Assembly: GCA_963788145.1 (NCBI GenBank)
Contig: CAWBFQ010000003.1
Coordinates: forward strand, 558,001-622,000
Source: UTCFX2 sp963788145
GTDB taxonomy: Bacteria > Chloroflexota > Anaerolineae > Anaerolineales > UBA4823
Reading direction: 5' to 3'
Length of the DNA: 64,000 nucleotides
Within the stretch, counting starts at the first letter, position 1, and the number at the start of each line of letters is the position of its first letter. This document shows, piece after piece, positions 49,993 to 57,175 of the stretch. The notes beneath the pieces are model-generated. The model was not told where the DNA came from, searched no databases, and saw only the letters and a list, made by a program, of their open reading frames with translations. A program made the position numbers and the translations under genes.

Positions 49993-52659
49993 ATGTATGC
50001 ACCATTATTAGCCACGAAACTTTGCATCCCCCCACATCGGTCTAAGATAGTCCTCCGTTCCCGCCTGATCGAGCGGCTGAATGAAGGTGTGCAGCGTAAA
50101 CTGACTCTCATATCTGCCCCAGCCGGCTTTGGGAAAACCACGCTGGTCAGTGAATGGGTTGCTGGGGGTGATTGGAAGGTTGCCTGGGTATCGCAGGATG
50201 AAGGGGATAACGACCCAGCGCGCTTTCTGAGTTACATCGTCGCGGCTATGCAGACCATTGAAGCGAATATAGGCGCGGGGATTTCAGGGGCGCTCCAGAA
50301 TCCTCAACTGCCGTCGATCGAATTGCTGTTGACATCCCTGCTGAATGAAATCGCGGCCATCCCGGTCAGTTTCATCCTCGTCCTGGATGATTACCATCTG
50401 ATCGATTCGCAGCCGGTTGACCAGGCCATCGCCTTTCTGCTCGATCACCTGCCGTCGCAGATGCACCTTGTGATTGCCAGCCGCGAGGATCCGTCTTTGC
50501 CCTTGGCTCGCTACCGAGCCAGAGGCCAGTTGACCGAACTGCGCGCCGCAGACCTGCGTTTCACTCCCGCCGAAGCCGCCGAGTTTCTCAATCGGGTGAT
50601 GGGGTTGAACCTCTCGGCGGAAAACATCGCTGCGCTGGAGACCCGCACTGAAGGCTGGATCGCAGGTCTGCAATTGGCAGCGCTTTCCATGCAAGGACAT
50701 CAGGATACTGCCAGCTTCATCAGATCTTTCACTGGCAGCCACCACTTCGTGCTGGACTATCTCATCGAAGAAGTTCTGGGGCAGCAGCCCGAACGTGTTC
50801 ATACATTCCTGTTGCGTACATCCATCTTGGATCGCCTGTGCGGTGCTCTTTGTGATGCCGTCCTGGGTGACGCATTTGGAACCGGGCAGGAAACCCTGGA
50901 ATATCTCGAACGCGCCAACCTGTTCATTGTCCCGCTCGACCAGGAGCGGCGCTGGTACCGCTATCACCATCTCTTTGGCGATTTGCTGCGTCAGCGCCTC
51001 GGCACTCCCCGGGATATCTCCGAGTATCACCTGCGCGCCAGCCAGTGGTACGAAACCAACGGCAACTCAGCGGAAGCATTTCACCACGCCTTGTCTGCAA
51101 TGGATTTCGAGCGGGCCGCGCGCCTTGCCGAAGCAGCCTATCCAGGCGCGGATAAGTTTTTCCAATCTGCTGCTTGGCTCGCCCGGGTGAAACAATTGCC
51201 CGAAGCAGTCGTCCGCTCACGGCCAGAGTTGTGCTTCCAGGCCGGCAGGGCTTATTCGGGCGCCGGGGATCCTCAAACGAGCGAAGTTCACCTGCGAAAT
51301 GCCGAGCGCGCCCTGGCAGATACACCTGGCCAGGCTGGGTTCGCCATCCTGCCGGGGAATATTGCCTTGTCCCGCGCTTACAACGCCCAGATTCAGGGAT
51401 ATTTGACCGACACTGTCAAATACGCTGAACTGGCGCTGCAACTCATTCCCGAGGACGACGTTTACCGCCGCGCCCAAGCCGTCATCACACTGGAAATCAC
51501 CCACTGGGCCAGCGGCGCTTTGGAATCCTCGCTGCATGCCATCCAAGCGTGGATGGCGGATATGCACAAGATGGGCAACCCAGTATTTGTGATTGCCGGC
51601 GCCTTTGCCGAGGCGGACTTGTTGGTTGTGCTGGGACGCCTGAGCGAAGCTATCCGAGCTTACCAGCAGGCTTTAAAGCTTGCCGCCGAACATGGCGCTG
51701 AAGCACAGCAAATTACCGCCCACCACCACCTGGGGCTGGCGCTGATTTATCATGAGTTGGGCGACTCCGAATCCACCGCCGTACATATGCAAACTGCCGC
51801 CGACCTCGGTCAGCGCACCACTTTGGTGGACTGGCTCTATCGTTGGAAACTGGCACAGGCCCGGTTCAAAGAATCTGCCGGGGAATGGGACGCGGCGCTC
51901 GAACTGCTCAACGAAGCCAAACGGAACTATGTCAAAAACCTGATTCCCATCACTCGCCCGGTCGAAGCGCTCAAAGCGCAAATCTATCTCAAACAAGGGC
52001 GGCTGGACAAAGCCCTGGAGTGGGCGAAGGAGCGGGGAAGTTTGACCACCGACGAGATCAGTTACCTCGATGAATTTGACTTGCTGACCCTGGTGCGGAT
52101 ACGGCTTGCTGAAGGTTCTTTTACCGGGTTGGACGATCTGTTGAAACGCCTGCGAAACCTGGCGCAAGCGCAAAGTCGGATGGGCAGCTTGCTGGAAATC
52201 CTGCTCACCGAGGCGCTTGCTCATCAGGCGCAGGGTCAGACACCACAGGCTCTCGCAGCGCTCGAACGTGCCTTGACCTTGGCGAAACCGGAAGGCTATC
52301 TGCGAACATTTGTGGACGAAGGCGAAGCCATGCGAATGCTGATTTCAGATTTTCGATTGACGATGGATAGACATCCCCATCCGCTGCTCGTCTACACCGA
52401 TAAACTCCTGGCAGCGTTTGGCTCACCATCCGATTTCCAACTCACTTCTCCCCAGTCTCTGCCGCCTGATTCTCTGACGCCCCGCGAACTCGAAATCCTG
52501 CGCCTCGTTGCACAGGGGTTTTCCAATACCGAAATCAGCCAGCGGCTTTACCTGGCGCTCAGCACGGTCAAGGGGCACAACCTGCGGATCTTCGCCAAAT
52601 TGCAAGTCCAGAATCGCACCGAAGCGGTTGCCCGCGCCCGCGAACTGGGACTGCTCTAA
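49993..52659 (+). CDS. MalT-like LuxR-family (LAL) regulator 2
   Basis: 888 residues, intact. MYAPLLATKLCIPPHRSKI, Walker A SAPAGFGKTTLVSEWV, Walker B FILVLDDYHLID, then HLVIASREDPSLPLAR and AADLRFTPAEAAEFLNRVMG. The middle is helical repeats, and the C-terminal LuxR HTH reads LTPRELEILRLVAQGFSNTE to LALSTVKGHNLRIFAKLQV. It is closely related to regulators 1 and 3. It is the best template for their frames. It likely drives the genes to its right. Confidence 0.92.
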   Translation: MYAPLLATKLCIPPHRSKIVLRSRLIERLNEGVQRKLTLISAPAGFGKTTLVSEWVAGGDWKVAWVSQDEGDNDPARFLSYIVAAMQTIEANIGAGISGALQNPQLPSIELLLTSLLNEIAAIPVSFILVLDDYHLIDSQPVDQAIAFLLDHLPSQMHLVIASREDPSLPLARYRARGQLTELRAADLRFTPAEAAEFLNRVMGLNLSAENIAALETRTEGWIAGLQLAALSMQGHQDTASFIRSFTGSHHFVLDYLIEEVLGQQPERVHTFLLRTSILDRLCGALCDAVLGDAFGTGQETLEYLERANLFIVPLDQERRWYRYHHLFGDLLRQRLGTPRDISEYHLRASQWYETNGNSAEAFHHALSAMDFERAARLAEAAYPGADKFFQSAAWLARVKQLPEAVVRSRPELCFQAGRAYSGAGDPQTSEVHLRNAERALADTPGQAGFAILPGNIALSRAYNAQIQGYLTDTVKYAELALQLIPEDDVYRRAQAVITLEITHWASGALESSLHAIQAWMADMHKMGNPVFVIAGAFAEADLLVVLGRLSEAIRAYQQALKLAAEHGAEAQQITAHHHLGLALIYHELGDSESTAVHMQTAADLGQRTTLVDWLYRWKLAQARFKESAGEWDAALELLNEAKRNYVKNLIPITRPVEALKAQIYLKQGRLDKALEWAKERGSLTTDEISYLDEFDLLTLVRIRLAEGSFTGLDDLLKRLRNLAQAQSRMGSLLEILLTEALAHQAQGQTPQALAALERALTLAKPEGYLRTFVDEGEAMRMLISDFRLTMDRHPHPLLVYTDKLLAAFGSPSDFQLTSPQSLPPDSLTPRELEILRLVAQGFSNTEISQRLYLALSTVKGHNLRIFAKLQVQNRTEAVARARELGLL

Positions 52660-52734
52660 CCTCTCGAAACAATACCCCAACCCAATACTTAAGTTGCTAT
52701 CCGACAATACCGTCCTACCGGTATATTTGTGTTC

Positions 52735-52995
52735 ATGAAAACAACGCAAACGCATCCCACCTGCTACGAAATCCGGGTTGTTGGACACCTGCCTCCGCAA
52801 TGGATGGACTGGTTTGAGGGCCTGACCACCACGCTGGAAGAGGATGGAAATACCCTTCTAGCCGGCCCCGTGGTTGATCAGGCTGCGCTGCATGGTTTTC
52901 TCAAAAAGGTGCGTAACCTGGGAATGCCATTGGTATCGGTCAATCGGATCGGATCCAATGAAACTCATCTAAATCATTCAAAAAAGGAGATAATA
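52735..52995 (+). CDS. Small conserved LAL-linked protein, copy 2 (runs into next gene)
   Basis: Same family as copy 1 (YEIRVVGHLPPQWMDWFEGL, LLAGPVVDQAALHG, NLGMPLVSVN). Copy 1 stops two residues after the conserved PLVSVN, but here no stop follows and the frame continues through about 22 residues straight into the DUF6326 gene. So either a stop was lost and the two are made as one protein, or an indel hides the stop. A TATATT lies 7 bases before the ATG. Confidence 0.6.
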
Positions 52996-53406
52996 ATGAA
53001 CACAAATGTAACCCCCGCAAATAAGATCGACACGAAAGTTCTGCTCTCGACCCTATGGATCGTGGTCATGATCAACATGCTGAAAGCGGATATCCTCTCG
53101 CTGAATATCCCCGCCGCGGCGGAAGAAGTGGCGAAAACCGCCGCCAGCACTGGCGCCTCCATTCCACAATTGATGTTGATCGGCGCGATCATGGGGCAAC
53201 TCGGTATTGGCATGATCATCCTATCCCGTGTGTTGAAGTACGGCATCAACCGCTGGGCCAATATCGTGGTAGGCATCGTCACCATTGCCTATATCTGGGG
53301 GGGCATGTCGTCATATCCCCACTACATCTTCATCGCCGCGGTCGAAACCATCTGCCTGCTACTCATCATTTGGTTTGCCTGGAAGTGGCGCTCGGTCAAA
53401 GCTTAA
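52996..53406 (+). CDS. DUF6326 membrane protein
   Basis: 136 residues with four TM helices: KVLLSTLWIVVMINMLKADIL, LMLIGAIMGQLGIGMIIL, WANIVVGIVTIAYIW and FIAAVETICLLLIIWFAWKW. These are the features of the DUF6326 family, function unknown. AAAAAGGAG lies 6 bases ahead of the ATG at 52996, so it can be translated alone even though the small protein reads into it in frame. The paralogue is at 54398. Confidence 0.75.
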   Translation: MNTNVTPANKIDTKVLLSTLWIVVMINMLKADILSLNIPAAAEEVAKTAASTGASIPQLMLIGAIMGQLGIGMIILSRVLKYGINRWANIVVGIVTIAYIWGGMSSYPHYIFIAAVETICLLLIIWFAWKWRSVKA

Positions 53407-53429
53407 TAGAACGAATAGGAGAAAAACTC

Positions 53430-54386
53430 ATGAAAGCGATTGTTCAAAACGATTACGGTTCACCCGATGTTCTCCAACTGGCTGAAGTTGCCCAGCTAGG
53501 GATGAAAGATGACCAGGTATTGGTACGCGTCAAGGCTGTTTCCATCAATGCCGGGGATATGTTCGCCATGCGTGGCAACCCGTGGCTGGTTCGCTTGACG
53601 GTCGGGTTTCCCAAGCCTAAAAACTACATCCTTGGCTGGGACATGGCGGGGGTGGTCGAGGCGGCTGGTTCCAGCGTGACGCAGTTCCACCCCGGCGACG
53701 AGGTGTACGCCGCGTGCAGCAGCGCGCTGGCCGAATATGTGAGCGTGGATGAGGATAAACTGGCACTCAAACCCGCCAATCTCACCTTCGAGCAAGCCGC
53801 AGCCATTCCGACCGCCGCGATCACCGCCCTGAAAGGCTTGCGCGATGTCGGCAAGTTACAGCCGGGGCAGAAGGTGTTGATCAACGGGGCTTCGGGAGGG
53901 GTGGGTACATTCGCCGTGCAAATTGCCAAAGCGCTCGGCGCTGAAGTGACCGGCGTATGCAGCACGCGGAATGTGGACCTGGTGCGCTCCCTCGGCGCGG
54001 ACGATGTTGTGGATTACACCCGAGAGGACTTCATCCAAAACGGGCGGCGCTACGACCTGATCCTCGACAATGTCGCCAGCCATTCATTTTCAGACCTGAT
54101 GCGCGTCCTCACCCCGCAGGGATTGATCGTCCCCAACAGCGGTCACAGTGGCATGGGATACGTGTTCAAGGCGTTTTTGCTCTCGCCGTTCCTGCGCCAA
54201 CTGGGGAGTATGTACCTGGCTGTGCCAAATGGCAAAGACTTGACTCAATTAAGAGAGTGGATCGAAACCGGGAAGGTCAAGCCGGTCATTGAACGAACCT
54301 ACACGCTGCGCGAGGCGCCCGAAGCGTTCCGTTATCTGGACAAAGAGCATGCCCGCGGTAAAGTGGTCATTACGGTGTCAGAATGA
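53430..54386 (+). CDS. Zinc-free MDR NAD(P)H quinone oxidoreductase-like protein
   Basis: 318 residues. MKAIVQNDYGSPDVLQLAEV is the typical start, AGVVEAAGSSVTQFHPGDEVYA the catalytic domain, and GASGGVGTFAVQIAKALGAEV the Rossmann fold with the AxxGxG-like nucleotide loop. Structural cysteines of zinc alcohol dehydrogenases are absent. It reduces quinones or enones with NADPH in the family. The frame is open further upstream but overlaps the DUF6326 gene; AGGAG is 8 bases ahead of the ATG at 53430. Confidence 0.9.
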   Translation: MKAIVQNDYGSPDVLQLAEVAQLGMKDDQVLVRVKAVSINAGDMFAMRGNPWLVRLTVGFPKPKNYILGWDMAGVVEAAGSSVTQFHPGDEVYAACSSALAEYVSVDEDKLALKPANLTFEQAAAIPTAAITALKGLRDVGKLQPGQKVLINGASGGVGTFAVQIAKALGAEVTGVCSTRNVDLVRSLGADDVVDYTREDFIQNGRRYDLILDNVASHSFSDLMRVLTPQGLIVPNSGHSGMGYVFKAFLLSPFLRQLGSMYLAVPNGKDLTQLREWIETGKVKPVIERTYTLREAPEAFRYLDKEHARGKVVITVSE

Positions 54387-54397
54387 AGGAGAGAACC

Positions 54398-54763
54398 ATG
54401 CTGGACACGAGAATCATTCTTTCCGCAACCTGGGTGGTTGTCACGCTCATTTATCTTTATGGCGATGTCTTGCGTATCTACCACGGCGGCGACAGGGCAA
54501 AAGCGTTGGCCGACATGAATTTAAACCAGTTTGCTTGGCTGGGAATCGCAGTTTTGATGTTGACGCCGATCCTGATGGTTTTCCTGACCCTGGTATTGCC
54601 CCAGTCTATGAGTCGCTGGGCGAATATCATCGTAGCCGCCTTCTTTTTCCTGTTCAACCTGGTTGGCTTGCCCACCTATCCACCGTTGTTTGACAAATTC
54701 CTGCTGGCTGTCAGCATGGGGTTCAATGTGGTCACGATCTGGTATGCGTGGAATTGGAGTTGA
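54398..54763 (+). CDS. DUF6326 membrane protein
   Basis: 121 residues, four TM helices: TRIILSATWVVVTLIYLYGDVL, FAWLGIAVLMLTPILMVFL, RWANIIVAAFFFLFNLVG and SMGFNVVTIWYAWNWS. Same family as the protein at 52996, with the shared RWANI. AAGGAGA lies six bases ahead of the ATG at 54398; the start overlaps the end of the oxidoreductase gene region only through the upstream GAATG. Confidence 0.75.
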   Translation: MLDTRIILSATWVVVTLIYLYGDVLRIYHGGDRAKALADMNLNQFAWLGIAVLMLTPILMVFLTLVLPQSMSRWANIIVAAFFFLFNLVGLPTYPPLFDKFLLAVSMGFNVVTIWYAWNWS

Positions 54764-54767
54764 GCCT

Positions 54768-54773
54768 TATAAT
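54768..54773 (+). promoter_or_regulatory. -10 box of LAL regulator 3
   Basis: TATAAT, again 6 bases before the position of the start codon, which reads ATA (54780) instead of ATG. The promoter box is kept in a gene whose start and 3' end are lost. Confidence 0.5.
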
Positions 54774-54779
54774 TAACTC

Positions 54780-56025
54780 ATACCCGCGCCAATTTTAGCC
54801 ACGAAACTCAATATCCCCCTGCCTCGGGCTAATAAGATGGTCCTCCGTGCCCGCCTGACCAAGCGGCTGAATGAGGGTGTGCAGCGTAAACTTACCCTTA
54901 TTTCTGCCCCGGCTGGCTTTGGGAAAACCACGCTGGTCAGCGAATGGGTCGCAGTTATTGATTGGAAAATCGCCTGGCTGTCGCTGGATGAAGGGGATAA
55001 CGATCCGGCGCGTTTTATCTCGTACATGATCGCAGCGCTGCAGACGATCAAGGCGGGAATCGGCGCTGGTTTGTTGGCTGCCCTCCAATCCTCTCAGATG
55101 CTGCCAATCGAATCGATTCTGGTAACCCTTATCAATGAGATTGACGCTATCCAGGACAACTTCATCTTTGTCCTGGACGACTATCACTTGATTGAAGCCA
55201 AACAAGTTGACCAGTCCATTGCATTCCTGATTGAGCATCTGCCGCGACAAATGCATCTGGTCATCGCCACCCGCGAAGATCCACAACTTCCCCTATCCCG
55301 CCTGCGCGCCAGGGGTCAATTGGCCGAATTGCGCGCGGCTGACCTGCGCTTCACTCCCGCCGAAGCCGCCGAGTTTCTCAATCGGGTGATGGGGCTGAAC
55401 CTCTCGGTCGAAAACATCGCCGCGCTGGAAGCCCGCACCGAAGGCTGGATCGCTGGTCTGCAATTGGCAGCGCTTTCCATGGAAGGCCGTGAAGACATCG
55501 TCAGTTTTATCCAGGCTTTCACCGGCAGTCATCGTTTTGTGCTGGACTATCTGGTAGAAGAAGTCCTTCAGCGCCAGCCTGAATCTGTCCGCAGTTTCTT
55601 ACTGCAAACAGCTATTCTCCAAAGGTTTTGCGCTTCGCTGTGCAATGCTGTCACAGAGCGAGGTGATGGCAAAGATATGCTGGATGAGTTGGAACGCAGC
55701 AATCTGTTCCTCACTACGCTTGACGACAAGCGCCAGTGGTATCGCTATCACCACCTCTTCGCCGAAGTTCTCCAGGCGCACTTGCAGGAGGCGCAACACG
55801 ATCGAGAGTTCATGCTCCATCGGCGGGCGAGCGCGTGGTACGAACAGAACGGTCTGCGACCCGATGCCATCCGTCATGCGCTGGCTGCAAAAGACTATGA
55901 ACGCGCTGCTGGATTGATCGAACTGATATGGTCAACTATGGACCTCAATTACCAATCCTCCACATGGCTTGGCTGGGCCAAAGCGCTGCCTGATAGGTTG
56001 ATCCGCACCCGGCCTGTGCTTAGCG
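54780..56025 (+). pseudogene. MalT-like LAL regulator 3, truncated
   Basis: The first ~415 codons of a third paralogue: start region IPAPILATKLNIPLPRANKM, Walker A SAPAGFGKTTLVSEWV, FIFVLDDYHLIEAKQ, AADLRFTPAEAAEFLNRVMG and TWLGWAKALPDRLIRTRPVL. Position 54780 has ATA where the paralogues have ATG; a GTG at 54837 or later could start a shorter protein. At about 56022 the sequence switches to a permease gene, so TPR-type middle and LuxR HTH are gone. It is very close to regulators 1 and 2 at DNA level up to that point. Confidence 0.8.
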
Positions 56026-56391
56026 TTGGTGGGTGGGGTGGGGTTGATGGGTACGATGAGCATCAACGTGCTGGAGCGCACGCGCGAGATCGGCGTGTTG
56101 CGCGCGATTGGCGCATCAAACCTGTCCGTTGCGCAGGTGTTCGTTCTGGAAGGGTTGGCGATCGGCTGGATGAGCTGGCTGCTCGGATCGCTGCTGGCTT
56201 ACCCGCTGACCCAGGCTCTGAGCCAGGTGGTGGGAGCGACGATGTTGGGGGTTCCGCTCACCTTCGCGTTTTCCACCAGCGGTGTGTGGGTCTGGCTGGT
56301 GATCGTGACCATCCTCAGCAGCCTGGCAAGCCTGATCCCGGCCCGGAACGCCTCCCGTCTTACCGTGCGGGAAGTGCTGGCGGATGAATAG
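56026..56391 (+). pseudogene. FtsX/MacB-type permease, C-terminal fragment
   Basis: 121 residues: LVGGVGLMGTMSINVLERTREIG, the classical FtsX loop GVLRAIGAS, three TM helices and the ending PARNASRLTVREVLADE typical of MacB-like permeases. There is no N-terminal part. It is fused to the end of the LAL fragment in a different frame at about 56022-56026, so either a deletion or an assembly chimera joined the two. No ABC ATPase partner is present. Confidence 0.75.
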
Positions 56392-56476
56392 AGGGTAGAA
56401 AGCGCGGTCCTGCCGCCGCTTATGCGCCTAGCCATCGCCATCTGGGAGGATCGAGATCTGCTTGATGAACTTCCGG

Positions 56477-57175
56477 TTATGAGTGAAGACCTTCCATCTT
56501 CAACCGGTATCCAACCCCCGGCTCGGTGTGGATGTAAGTCGGCCTGGAGGGGTCAGGTTCGAGTTTGTGGCGCAGGTTGCTGATATTGACCCGCAGAATA
56601 TGCAAATCATCATAGCCTTCCCCCCAAACCTGGCGCAACAACTGCCGATTGGTGAGTACTTTGCCCGCATAAATGACCAGCACCCGCAGAATATCGTATT
56701 CAGTGGGTGTGAGTTGGATGTCTTCGCCGTTCATGGTAACCAAACGATTGGCGAGATCGACGGTTAAACTTCCAATTGAAAACACCGGTTCTGACGTTTC
56801 GCTGGTCTGACGGCGCATCACGGTTCTAATCCTGGCTAATAATTCTCCCATCCCGAAGGGCTTGGTTAAATAGTCATCCGCTCCAGCGTCAAGAGCGGCA
56901 ATCTTATCCACTTCTTGTTCGCGAACGGACAATATGATCACGGGTACTTTCGACCATTCTCGCAAACGACGGGTGACTTCAACCCCATCCATGTCGGGCA
57001 GACCTAAATCCAGAATCACCAGATCTGGTCGATTCAACGCCACCGCCTGCAATGCCGCCTGACCGGTATTGGCCTGGCTGACGATGAACCCTTGTCCGTT
57101 CAAGGCAACGCGTAAAAATCGTTGAATCGCGATTTCATCATCCACTACAAGCACTTTCAGCCCATAAATGGTCAT
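56477..57175 (-). CDS. kdpE: KdpE response regulator
   Basis: 232 residues. Receiver with LVVDDEIAIQRFL, LVILDLGLPDMDGVEVT (phospho-Asp about 54) and VIILSVREQEVDKIAAL, then the OmpR winged helix (LTPTEYDILRVLVIYAGKVL, GVGYRLKME). It is co-transcribed after kdpD with a 4-base overlap and activates kdp genes under K+ limitation. Convergent with the FtsX fragment; 85 bases separate them. Confidence 0.94.
   Translation of the reverse strand: MTIYGLKVLVVDDEIAIQRFLRVALNGQGFIVSQANTGQAALQAVALNRPDLVILDLGLPDMDGVEVTRRLREWSKVPVIILSVREQEVDKIAALDAGADDYLTKPFGMGELLARIRTVMRRQTSETSEPVFSIGSLTVDLANRLVTMNGEDIQLTPTEYDILRVLVIYAGKVLTNRQLLRQVWGEGYDDLHILRVNISNLRHKLEPDPSRPTYIHTEPGVGYRLKMEGLHS

Noticed and set aside
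53055..53429. N-terminal extension of the MDR oxidoreductase by 125 codons
   Set aside because: It overlaps the DUF6326 gene in another frame; the ATG at 53430 has AGGAG and starts the conserved MKAIV domain.
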